NCBI GenBank assembly: GCA_003315675.1
Contig: NIZU01000005.1
Coordinates: 1-15,213 of the forward strand
DNA length: 15,213 nt
Reading direction: 5' to 3'
Source of the DNA: Methanocorpusculum sp. MCE
GTDB lineage: Archaea; Halobacteriota; Methanomicrobia; Methanomicrobiales; Methanocorpusculaceae
Shown: positions 6,707 to 13,967 of the stretch, piece by piece
Position numbering within the stretch: the stretch's first letter is position 1
Layout: each line of letters starts with the position of its first letter
The notes under the pieces: generated by a model
The model's input: the letters and a program-made list of their open reading frames with translations, nothing else
The model's database searches: none
Told to the model about the DNA's origin: nothing
Made by a program: the position numbers and the translations under genes

Positions 6707-7977
6707 CCCGCACACTTCTTACCGACATCGCGGTGGCGACCGCAGATCACAGTAAATACGGCGAGGAGGTACTCGGCCATTTCAGGTTTAAGGACGAGAA
6801 CGCCTTTTTTGAAAAAGCCGCCAAAATCTTTCCCGGCGTGGTCCTTCTTGAGACCTGCAACAGGGTCGAGATCCTGGTACACGGGAGTGCCAAGCAGCTC
6901 CGGGACTTCCTCCACGGCGAACAGAGGTTCGGGTTCGATATTCTCGAAGGCGAAGCTGCCCTCATGCATCTCCTGGAACTCGCCGCCGGAACGAAGTCGA
7001 TGATCATCGGCGAGGATCAGATCCTCGGACAGATGCGGTGCTCGCTTTTACTTGCCGAGTCGCACGACACCAACGACGTCATCACCGATGTCTGTCTCAA
7101 CACCGCGATCCGGGAAGGCGTGTCGATTCGGCAGAAGACCTCCATCAACAAAGGGGCGGTATCCATAGGTTCGGCCGCGGTTCTCCTTGCCGAGGAGCTG
7201 ATGGGCGATCTCGACGGAAAAAACATCCTGGTCGTCGGCGGCGGCGAGATGGGGACCTTGGTCGCCCGCGCCCTCTGCGAAAAGAATCTCCGGGCGATCT
7301 ATGTCACGAACCGGTCCTTTGACCGGGCTGTCCTTCTCGCAGAGGAGATCAAAGGCCGGGCGATGCGGCTCGATCAGCTCTATCCGTGCATCGCCTTATC
7401 AGACGTCGTGATCTCCTGCACGGGAGCCCCGCACCTGATCATCCATGCGGACGAACTTGCCGAAACGATGAATGAACGGTTCTGGCCGCTCGATCCCGAA
7501 CCGCGGCATCTTCTCTTAATCGACATCGCCCAGCCGCGGGACATCGACGACGCCTGCCGGGACGTTCCCGGCGTCTCGCTGAAAACGCTCGATGATCTGA
7601 AAAGCATCTCGGAAAAGAATCTGGCCGCACGAAAGACCGAGTGCGAGCATGCGGACGTTCTCGTCCGTGTCGCTCTCCCGGAGTTCATCAAGGCCTTCAA
7701 CCGTGCGGCTTCCGGCGATCTCACAAAGAGCCTCTACACGTGGGCGGAGGAGATCCGTCAACGTGAAAAGAACAAGGCCCTCTCCCGCCTTAGGGACGCC
7801 GATCCCTATCTTGAATCGGTGATAGACGACCTGACGAGCGCTCTTACGAAAAAACTGCTCGAGGATGCGGCGAAAAGCATCCGGGCGAGCGCAGAATGTA
7901 CCGACACACAGACCGCAGAAATCCTCCTCAAAGCAATTATTTCAGGTGAAGTATCATGTATCCGCAGATCAGAATGA
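6703..7977 (+). CDS. hemA: Glutamyl-tRNA reductase (HemA)
   Basis: This enzyme reduces glutamyl-tRNA(Glu) with NADPH to glutamate-1-semialdehyde, the entry step of the C5 tetrapyrrole pathway. It has 424 residues, normal for the family. The catalytic domain shows the nucleophilic C52 in LLETCNRVE, the conserved H89 in LMHLLELAAG, and the signature GEDQILGQMR (103-112). The NADPH domain has GGGEMG at 179-184. The C-terminal helical dimerisation domain contains the usual REK...L pattern (IRQREKNKAL) and ends near the stop. The ATG overlaps the sirC stop by four bases (ATGA). Its end overlaps hemB by 22 bases. It is the likely flux-control point of the operon, and unusually sits downstream of the F430-specific genes. 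Confidence 0.95.
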   Translation: MTRTLLTDIAVATADHSKYGEEVLGHFRFKDENAFFEKAAKIFPGVVLLETCNRVEILVHGSAKQLRDFLHGEQRFGFDILEGEAALMHLLELAAGTKSMIIGEDQILGQMRCSLLLAESHDTNDVITDVCLNTAIREGVSIRQKTSINKGAVSIGSAAVLLAEELMGDLDGKNILVVGGGEMGTLVARALCEKNLRAIYVTNRSFDRAVLLAEEIKGRAMRLDQLYPCIALSDVVISCTGAPHLIIHADELAETMNERFWPLDPEPRHLLLIDIAQPRDIDDACRDVPGVSLKTLDDLKSISEKNLAARKTECEHADVLVRVALPEFIKAFNRAASGDLTKSLYTWAEEIRQREKNKALSRLRDADPYLESVIDDLTSALTKKLLEDAAKSIRASAECTDTQTAEILLKAIISGEVSCIRRSE

Positions 7978-8921
7978 GAAGACTCCGGCAGAATATTCTT
8001 CAGCCGATGTTCAAGGAAACGAGACTCGTAAATGATGAACTGATCATGCCGCTCTTTTTCGACGAGAAAGCGGTAAAGCCGGTTCCGATCGCCTCCATGC
8101 CCGGCCAGTTCCGCTATCCCCTCTCCTGTGCCGAAGAGGTCGCAGAAGAGATGAAGGCCGCAGGTATTCGCGCCGTTCTTCTGTTAGGGATCCCAAAATG
8201 CAAGGACACGGAGGCTTCCGGCGCATTTGCCGAAAACGGCATCGTTCAGGAAGCGACGAAACGGATCAAAGCCGCCGTGCCAGATTTGGTCGTCATCACC
8301 GACACCTGCGCCTGTGAATACACCTCGCACGGACACTGCGGGATCTTATGCGGAAAAGAGCTCGACAACGACGCCTCGCTCCTTTTGATGGAGAAGATCG
8401 CGGTCAGTCAGGCAGCGGCCGGCGCCGACATGGTTGCTCCGTCATGCATGCTGGACGGCCAGGTACTGGCGATCCGCGAAGCTCTGGACGAGGCGGGTTT
8501 TTCGAACACCCCGATCATGTCCTACTCGACCAAATTCGCGTCCGCCCTCTACGGCCCGTTCCGCGAAGCCGCCGACTCGGGCTTCGCATTTGGCGACCGG
8601 ACCAGTTATCAGATGAGCCCGGCAAACCGCAGGGAAGCGATCCGCGAATCCTATCTTGACGAGATGGAAGGAGCCGACATCCTGATGGTGAAGCCCGCAG
8701 GATTCTATCTCGACATTCTGCGGGATGTGCGGGAGTCCACGGATCTGCCGGTCGCCGCCTATCAGGTCTCGGGCGAGTATTCGATGATCAAAGCTGCAGG
8801 CCAGAACGGCTGGATCGATGAAAAGAAGATCATGATGGAGTCGCTTCTCGCAGTCAAGCGGGCAGGGGCCGACTTGATCATCACCTATTTTGCAAAAGAG
8901 GCCGCGGAGATGCTGCCATGA
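7956..8921 (+). CDS. hemB: Porphobilinogen synthase / 5-aminolevulinate dehydratase (HemB)
   Basis: This enzyme condenses two 5-aminolevulinate molecules into porphobilinogen. It is a TIM-barrel protein of 321 residues, standard length. The two Schiff-base lysines are K193 in YSTKFASALYGPF and K246 in MVKPAGFYLD. The cysteine triad C118, C120 and C128 in DTCACEYTSHGHCG marks the zinc-dependent class, as opposed to the Asp-rich magnesium class. The ATG at 7956 lies inside the end of hemA but is preceded by AGGTGA at six bases, and the MYPQIRMRRLRQN opening matches the family. The ATG at 7974, which overlaps the hemA stop as ATGA, is therefore less likely. The next gene, hemL, overlaps by four bases. 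Confidence 0.95.
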   Translation: MYPQIRMRRLRQNILQPMFKETRLVNDELIMPLFFDEKAVKPVPIASMPGQFRYPLSCAEEVAEEMKAAGIRAVLLLGIPKCKDTEASGAFAENGIVQEATKRIKAAVPDLVVITDTCACEYTSHGHCGILCGKELDNDASLLLMEKIAVSQAAAGADMVAPSCMLDGQVLAIREALDEAGFSNTPIMSYSTKFASALYGPFREAADSGFAFGDRTSYQMSPANRREAIRESYLDEMEGADILMVKPAGFYLDILRDVRESTDLPVAAYQVSGEYSMIKAAGQNGWIDEKKIMMESLLAVKRAGADLIITYFAKEAAEMLP

Positions 8922-10156
8922 AAAGTGAAGAGTTATTTACCATAGCAAAGACCTGCCTTCCGGGCGGAGTCTCAAGTCCGGTGCGTGCAATCAAACCGTA
9001 TCCGTTTTATGTAAAATCCGCCAAAGGCGCAACGCTCGAGACAGAACACGGGGAATCACTCGTCGACTGCTGCATGGGATACGGCCCCCTGCTTCTCGGT
9101 CACGCGCATCCTGTGATCCAAAAGGCGATCGAGGCTCAGCTGGATGCCGGCTGGCTCTACGGCACGCCGACGAAGCTCGAGATCGATCTTGCGCAAAGGA
9201 TCTGCCGCGATCATGACTCGATCGAGATGCTCAGATTCGTCTCGACCGGTCTCGAGGCCACGCTTGCCGCGATCCGGCTTGCCCGCGGCTTTACCGGCAA
9301 ATGCGGGATCGTGAAGCTCGAAGGCGGGTTCCACGGAGCCCACGACACGGTGTTGATCGCCGCAGGAAGCGGGGCGACCACGCACGGAACGCCCGACTCG
9401 CTCGGCGTCCCCCCGTCCGTTGCCGCCCAGACGCGTCAGGTTCCGTACAACGACACGGAAGCGCTCGAAGAGCTGCTTTCAAAGGACAAAGAGATCGCCG
9501 CATTCATCCTCGAACCGGTGATGGGAAACGTCGGCCTGGTCCTCCCTGACGACGGCTATCTCTCTGCAGTCCGCGAGATCACGAAAGCTCATGACGTTCT
9601 GCTCATCTTCGACGAGGTCATCACCGGATACCGGCTAGGTATCGGCGGAGCGCAGAAAAAATACGGCATAAAACCCGATCTCACCACGCTTGGCAAGATC
9701 GCCGGCGGGGGTCTCCCGATCGGCGTCTTCGGCGGCAGACGGGACATCATGGAACTTATTTCCCCGTCAGGCGGCGTCTACAATGCCGGAACCTTCAACG
9801 GCAATCCTCTTTCGATGGCGGCAGGGATCGCGACAAACGTCTACCTCCACGAAAATGAGGGCCTCTACGGGAGACTCGACGAAAAGACCAGATCGATCGA
9901 AGAGTCGCTGCCGGCAAAGGCTTCCGGCTCGTTTGTGAGACTCGGTTCACTCTTCAAGTACTTCTTCAGAAGCACGGCTCCAGGAAACTATATCGAGGCA
10001 AAGAAGTCGGACACCGCCGCTTTCCGCGTTTTCTTCGAGAAAGCGCTCAAAGACGGCGTTTTCATCCCTCCTTCGCAGTTCGAGACGAACTTCCTCTCGA
10101 CCGCCCACGACGCATCCTCGATGGAAAAAATCATTTCGGTATATCAGCATGTCTAA
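8918..10156 (+). CDS. hemL: Glutamate-1-semialdehyde 2,1-aminomutase (HemL)
   Basis: This PLP-dependent class III aminotransferase-fold enzyme isomerises glutamate-1-semialdehyde to 5-aminolevulinate. It has 412 residues. The PLP lysine is K260 in TLGKIAGGGLPIGVFGG, and D232 in FDEVITGYR pairs with the pyridine nitrogen. The N-terminal LPGGVSSPVRA and the NAGTFNGNPLSMAAG segment are typical of GSA aminomutase rather than of acetylornithine-type enzymes. The phosphate-binding loop is atypical: residues 109-114 read STGLEA where most relatives have NSGTEA, so the usual Thr is Leu. The start overlaps hemB by four bases and its stop overlaps the next gene by eight bases. Confidence 0.94.
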   Translation: MKSEELFTIAKTCLPGGVSSPVRAIKPYPFYVKSAKGATLETEHGESLVDCCMGYGPLLLGHAHPVIQKAIEAQLDAGWLYGTPTKLEIDLAQRICRDHDSIEMLRFVSTGLEATLAAIRLARGFTGKCGIVKLEGGFHGAHDTVLIAAGSGATTHGTPDSLGVPPSVAAQTRQVPYNDTEALEELLSKDKEIAAFILEPVMGNVGLVLPDDGYLSAVREITKAHDVLLIFDEVITGYRLGIGGAQKKYGIKPDLTTLGKIAGGGLPIGVFGGRRDIMELISPSGGVYNAGTFNGNPLSMAAGIATNVYLHENEGLYGRLDEKTRSIEESLPAKASGSFVRLGSLFKYFFRSTAPGNYIEAKKSDTAAFRVFFEKALKDGVFIPPSQFETNFLSTAHDASSMEKIISVYQHV

Positions 10157-11786
10157 AATTCGGATCGGCACACGGTGCAGCAAACTTGCTCTTGCCCAAA
10201 CGAAAAAAGTCATCGGTCTTCTTGCAAAGAACGGTATCGAAGCTGAGTATGTTATGATCAAAACGACCGGCGACAAAGTCACCGACCGCGGTCTTCATCA
10301 GATCGGCGGGTTCGGGATGTTCGTGCGCGAACTCGACAATGCGATCCTCCGCGGCGAGATCGACTGCGCTGTCCACAGTATGAAAGACATCCCGGCAGAA
10401 CGGCCCAAAGGCCTTCTCACGGTCGCGGTTTTGAAGCGCGATCCGCCGTATGATTTTCTGGTGATGAACGGCAAAGTAGAGGATCTGATGGTGATCGGGA
10501 CCTCGAGTCTGCGCAGAAAAGCCCAGCTTCTCCGGTATTTTCACAACTGTCCTGCGGTCAGGGTCGAGATGCTGCGGGGAAATCTGGACACGCGGCTTGG
10601 AAAGCTGGACGACGGGCTGTATGACGGGATCATGGTCGCTGAGGCGGGACTCATGCGGCTGGACTACAAGCGAAACGGGGTCAGACTCCCGCCGGATATG
10701 TTCGTTCCGGCGGCAAATCAGGGAACGATCGCGGTCGTCAGCCGGGACACACCCGAGCTTCGGGCAGCTTTTGCTCCCCTGAACGATCCGCAGTCGGCTC
10801 TGGACTGCGCGATCGAGCGGGTCGTGATGGAGCAGGTCGGCGGAGGATGTTTTACCCCCATGGGGATCTTCTGCGAGAACCGGCATCTGACCGCAGAGGT
10901 GCTTTCGCTCGACGGGACCCGTGCCGAGCGGATCACTGCGGAAGTGATCGATTTAGAGGGAGCGAGACTTGCAGGGATCTGGCTGCGGACCGTTGCCGCC
11001 GAACTGATCGCCGAGGCAAAACTTGCTCTCGGTGAATCGGCCGAACCGGCCAAAAAATCCGGGAAGGTGTATCTCGTGGGTTCCGGTCCGGGGGGCCTTG
11101 GGCTTCTGACGTTCCGTGCCCGCGAGGTGATCGATTCCGCGGATGTGATCATGCATGATCAGCTTCCGGGTGATGAGATCATCGCCTCTCTGCCGGAACG
11201 TGCGGAGAAGATCGATGTCGGAAAATACGGCGGTCATCACACGATGAAGCAGGAGGATATCGAAAAACTGCTCGTCGAAAAGGCGCAGGCAGGCGGGATC
11301 ATCGTCCGGCTGAAGGGCGGCGATCCCTTTTTGTTCGGCCGCGGCGGCGAGGAGATGGAAGTTCTCCGCGAGCACAACATCCCCTGTGAAGCGATACCTG
11401 GGGTCACGAGCGGTATCGCGGTGCCTGAATGTGTGGGAATCCCTGTCACCCACCGGGATTTTGCAAGCCAGGTGACCTTTGTCACGGGCCATGAGAATCC
11501 GGAAAAGGAGGTCTCGTTGATCGACTGGAAGTGGCTGGCCGGAAGTCCCGGAACGATCGTGATCTATATGGGTGTGAAAAATCTCGGCAGGATCGCAGAA
11601 CTATTGATCGAAAACGGGAGAGATCCGCAGACGAAGATCGCGGTGATCGAACGGGGATTTAGACCTGATCAGCGGGTGACCTGCGCCACGCTCGAAAATA
11701 TCGGCGAGGTCTCAAAGCAGATCGGGATGAAGCCGCCGGCGATCATCGTGATCGGCGAAGTGGTCGGGCTGTATAAGGAAAAATAA
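10149..11786 (+). CDS. hemC: HemC-CobA fusion: hydroxymethylbilane synthase + uroporphyrinogen-III C-methyltransferase
   Basis: This single 545-residue protein has two enzyme domains. Residues 1-~295 are porphobilinogen deaminase: GTRCSKLALAQT at the N-terminus, catalytic D80 in AVHSMKDIP, the substrate-binding GTSSLRRKAQLL segment, and C234 in GGGCFTPMG for the dipyrromethane cofactor. A short linker (~295-305) leads to a SUMT/CobA domain from about 306. Its motifs are YLVGSGPGG (first SAM loop), RLKGGDPFLFGRGGEE (387-402), GVTSGIAVPECVGIPVTHR and VTFVTGH. The first domain makes hydroxymethylbilane; the second methylates uroporphyrinogen III twice to precorrin-2. The step in between needs uroporphyrinogen-III synthase, and no HemD-like sequence is present in the fusion or the window. 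It is the last gene of the operon, with its ATG inside the hemL end. Confidence 0.93.
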   Translation: MSKIRIGTRCSKLALAQTKKVIGLLAKNGIEAEYVMIKTTGDKVTDRGLHQIGGFGMFVRELDNAILRGEIDCAVHSMKDIPAERPKGLLTVAVLKRDPPYDFLVMNGKVEDLMVIGTSSLRRKAQLLRYFHNCPAVRVEMLRGNLDTRLGKLDDGLYDGIMVAEAGLMRLDYKRNGVRLPPDMFVPAANQGTIAVVSRDTPELRAAFAPLNDPQSALDCAIERVVMEQVGGGCFTPMGIFCENRHLTAEVLSLDGTRAERITAEVIDLEGARLAGIWLRTVAAELIAEAKLALGESAEPAKKSGKVYLVGSGPGGLGLLTFRAREVIDSADVIMHDQLPGDEIIASLPERAEKIDVGKYGGHHTMKQEDIEKLLVEKAQAGGIIVRLKGGDPFLFGRGGEEMEVLREHNIPCEAIPGVTSGIAVPECVGIPVTHRDFASQVTFVTGHENPEKEVSLIDWKWLAGSPGTIVIYMGVKNLGRIAELLIENGRDPQTKIAVIERGFRPDQRVTCATLENIGEVSKQIGMKPPAIIVIGEVVGLYKEK

Positions 11787-11801
11787 AAATCCGTTCCACT
11801 C

Positions 11802-11808
11802 TTTTTTT
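11802..11808 (+). terminator. T-run terminator after hemC-cobA
   Basis: A run of seven Ts begins 16 bases after the stop codon of the fusion gene, with no obvious strong hairpin before it. This is a typical archaeal terminator and marks the end of the nine-gene operon, since the next gene lies on the other strand. Confidence 0.6.
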
Positions 11809-11842
11809 CAGCCTGGATACGAAAAGATCGGGTTTGGAATGC

Positions 11843-11853
11843 GAAAAGAAAAA
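11843..11853 (-). terminator. T-run terminator of the ferredoxin gene
   Basis: On the minus strand the sequence just past the ferredoxin stop reads T5-C-T4. It faces the operon terminator across about 35 bases, so the two convergent units are insulated from each other. Confidence 0.5.
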
Positions 11854-11858
11854 TGGAT

Positions 11859-12032
11859 TTATTCCATGTGGATAGCGCTTTCGGGGCACTCGTCCACACA
11901 GGATTCACAGTCAACACATTCATCGGCATTGACGACTGCTTTGTCATCGACAAGTTCGATCGCTGCTGACGGGCAGATGTCCACACAGGTCGCACATCCG
12001 GTACATTTTTCATTATTTACTACTGCTGGCAT
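11859..12032 (-). CDS. 2[4Fe-4S] ferredoxin, 57 aa
   Basis: This very small protein carries two complete CxxCxxCxxxCP clusters: C10, C13, C16, C20 (CTGCATCVDICP) and C39, C42, C45, C49 (CVDCESCVDECP). It is a classical clostridial-type low-potential electron carrier in the cytoplasm, with the usual pseudo-twofold symmetry and an acidic composition. The ATG at 12032 is preceded by GAGGT ten bases upstream, a slightly long but usable ribosome-binding site. A TATA-like AAATGTATTT stretch (minus strand, around 12081-12090) would give a leader of ~25-30 bases containing that site. It is a single-gene unit, converging on the F430 operon and downstream of dapB. Partners are unknown; electron supply to a reductase such as CfbCD is possible but only inferred from proximity. 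Confidence 0.92.
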   Translation of the reverse strand: MPAVVNNEKCTGCATCVDICPSAAIELVDDKAVVNADECVDCESCVDECPESAIHME

Positions 12033-12142
12033 TTTTGGAATTACCTCGTATAATTACAGTATTTCTTATCCGAAGGGGAAATACATTTCGAGTTGGTGGA
12101 GAGAGAGGGTCTTTTCCCGCCGGTATTCAAAGTACCTGGAAT

Positions 12143-12184
12143 AAAAAAAGATTTGAATGGGGAAAGATATGGATATCAGAAAAA
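12143..12184 (-). terminator. Double T-run terminator after dapB
   Basis: On the minus strand, a T5 run (12180-12184) followed by a T7 run (12143-12149) lies 12-53 bases past the dapB stop. Two successive T-tracts are common at archaeal operon ends and separate dapAB from the ferredoxin gene, which then has its own promoter. Confidence 0.5.
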
Positions 12185-12195
12185 GAAGACCAGGG

Positions 12196-12951
12196 TTATA
12201 ACCAAAGGACCTCTTTCATTGTGTATAAGCCGGGCGCTGCTTTGGGCACCCATGCCGCCGCACGGACCGCTCCTCTCGCAAATACCGCTCTATCGTAGGC
12301 ACGGTGCGTCAGCTCGATCGTCTCGTAGTTCTGATGGAACTGGACCGTGTGGTCGCCGACCACATCGCCACCGCGGATCACATGCACGCCGATCTCGTTT
12401 TTCCGCTCAGTCATACCCTCGCGTCCGTACATCTCCTCGCGTTTTCCAACCTCTTCCTGAATCACTTTCAGAATCGTCTTCGCCGTTCCACTTGGAGCGT
12501 CCTTCTTGTGCCGGTGGTGGGCCTCGATCACCTCGATATCGTAATCGCCCAGACGCGATGCCGCATCGCGGACAAGTTCCCAGAAAATGTTCACGCCGAC
12601 GCTGAAGTTGGTCGTTTTAACGACCGGGACATTCTTTATCGCATCAAGCAGCTCGGCATCCTGCTCCGGCGTGAAACCGGTCGTGCCGATCACTAAAGCC
12701 ACGCCTTTTTTCGCGGCGATCTTTGCATTGATCATCGTCGCCGCTGCAACGGTGAAGTCGATCATCACATCGGGTTTGACCTCATCGATGAACGCGGCAA
12801 GCTTCTCGGATGGAACGACCGGTTTTCCAAGAACCGTCCCGTCCCGGATATCCACGCCGCCGACGAACTCTAGATCCGGGTTCTCGATCACCATATTCGC
12901 GATCGTGGTACCCATTCTGCCGAGTGCGCCGCATATGATGACCTTAGTCAT
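12196..12951 (-). CDS. dapB: 4-hydroxy-tetrahydrodipicolinate reductase (DapB)
   Basis: This NAD(P)H-dependent reductase makes tetrahydrodipicolinate, the second pathway-specific step toward diaminopimelate and lysine. It has 251 residues from the ATG at 12951. The Rossmann motif is GALGRMG (8-14), GTTGFT (89-94) lies near the nucleotide, and the DapB signature EAHHRHKKDAPSGTA (143-157) contains the catalytic His/Lys residues (H145/H146, K149/K150) and the SGT substrate-binding loop. I chose 12951 because the Rossmann strand begins directly after it; an upstream in-frame codon at 12996 would add 15 residues that overlap the dapA coding sequence. The start overlaps the dapA stop by eight bases, so the two are cotranscribed. 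Confidence 0.94.
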   Translation of the reverse strand: MTKVIICGALGRMGTTIANMVIENPDLEFVGGVDIRDGTVLGKPVVPSEKLAAFIDEVKPDVMIDFTVAAATMINAKIAAKKGVALVIGTTGFTPEQDAELLDAIKNVPVVKTTNFSVGVNIFWELVRDAASRLGDYDIEVIEAHHRHKKDAPSGTAKTILKVIQEEVGKREEMYGREGMTERKNEIGVHVIRGGDVVGDHTVQFHQNYETIELTHRAYDRAVFARGAVRAAAWVPKAAPGLYTMKEVLWL

Positions 12952-13837
12952 AGCGGGAAAGCACCCCGCGAAGGATCGCCGTGTTCTGCTCGCCAAGCGA
13001 ATCCAAGGGAAGTCTGACGTTGCCTGACTTGATCAGCCCGCGGATCTCTGCGGCACGCTTGACCGGTACCGGGTTCACTTCCATAAAGAGCGCCTTGGAC
13101 AGATCCATCAGCTCGTAATGCTTCTTCATCGCCGCCTTGACGTCGGATCTTCTGAACAAATCATACATCTCGACCATGCGCTTGGGCTCGATGTTTGCCG
13201 TAACCGAAATACAGCCGTGGCCGCCGACCGAAAGGACCGGAAGCGTCAGCGAGTCGTCGCCTGAAGTAAGGATGAACGGATACTCGCGGTCGAGATCCTG
13301 GGTGCCCTGGATGATCGCCATCATCTGGTCAAGATTTCCGCTGGCTTCCTTAACGGCGACCAGATTTGGAATCGTCTCCACCATCTCGATGATCAGATCT
13401 GCAGGCAGGTTCTGACCGGTCCTTCCGGGAATGTTGTACACGATGACCGGAAGACCGATGTCGGCGACCTTGCGGTAGTGCTTCAGCAGACCCGATCTGT
13501 TCGGCTTGTTGTAATACGGGCTGATCAGAAGTACGCCGTCTGCTCCGGACATCTTTGCAGCACGGGTCATCAGAAGAGCTTCTTCCGTATTGTTCGAACC
13601 GGTTCCTGCGATGGCAGGAATACGGTTGCTCGCAGCAGAAACGGATTCCTCAATGACACGAATGTGCTCGGCGTGTGTCATTGTTGCCGATTCTCCTGTC
13701 GAACCGCATGCGAGAAGTCCGTGAACGCCTCCGCGTATGACATACTCGATGCAGTTTCTCAGACCTTCAATATCGAGCGACTGGGACGCGTCGTCATTGA
13801 ACGGTGTGATGAGTGCAGGGATTACACCTTCAAACAT
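12944..13837 (-). CDS. dapA: 4-hydroxy-tetrahydrodipicolinate synthase (DapA)
   Basis: This class I aldolase-fold enzyme condenses pyruvate with aspartate semialdehyde, the first committed step of lysine/diaminopimelate synthesis. It has 297 residues, normal length. The Schiff-base lysine is K163 in VAVKEASGN, the catalytic tyrosine is Y134 in VIVYNIPGRTG, R139 is in the same motif, and T47 is in GSTGES. The full set of residues supports true DapA rather than a sialate or dihydroxyacid lyase relative, and the coupled dapB confirms it. The ATG is preceded by AAAAGGT at eight bases (minus strand, 13846-13852). No archaeal DAP aminotransferase or epimerase gene lies beside it here. Confidence 0.94.
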   Translation of the reverse strand: MFEGVIPALITPFNDDASQSLDIEGLRNCIEYVIRGGVHGLLACGSTGESATMTHAEHIRVIEESVSAASNRIPAIAGTGSNNTEEALLMTRAAKMSGADGVLLISPYYNKPNRSGLLKHYRKVADIGLPVIVYNIPGRTGQNLPADLIIEMVETIPNLVAVKEASGNLDQMMAIIQGTQDLDREYPFILTSGDDSLTLPVLSVGGHGCISVTANIEPKRMVEMYDLFRRSDVKAAMKKHYELMDLSKALFMEVNPVPVKRAAEIRGLIKSGNVRLPLDSLGEQNTAILRGVLSRYD

Positions 13838-13936
13838 AGTACATTACCTTTTGGTTGAACAAGATGATGTATTTTGCGCAGTCAGGGCAGTCTCTTTTGG
13901 GACACACGCATCTTTTGCCCGCCCCATGCACGAAAA

Positions 13937-13944
13937 GATATTTT
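13937..13944 (+). promoter_or_regulatory. BRE/TATA of the DUF362 gene
   Basis: CGAAAA (13931-13936, BRE-like) is followed by GATATTTT, centred ~27 bases before the ATG at 13968. Transcription would begin at the start codon itself. No ribosome-binding site is seen, and an in-frame TGA touches the ATG, so translation cannot begin earlier. This points to a leaderless mRNA. Confidence 0.5.
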
Positions 13945-13967
13945 GTTCAGCGGTCGATGTACCATGA

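Noticed and set aside
8448..8477. HemB has APSCMLDGQV where many relatives have APSDMMDGRV
   Set aside because: This position is variable across active porphobilinogen synthases; the catalytic lysines and zinc cysteines are intact.
7974..8921. Alternative hemB start at 7974 overlapping the hemA stop as ATGA
   Set aside because: The 7956 ATG has AGGTGA at six bases and gives the usual MYPxxRxRRLR family opening.
12093..12605. Plus-strand open frame entering dapB from the intergenic region
   Set aside because: Its arginine- and serine-rich translation is antisense to dapB and shows no family resemblance.
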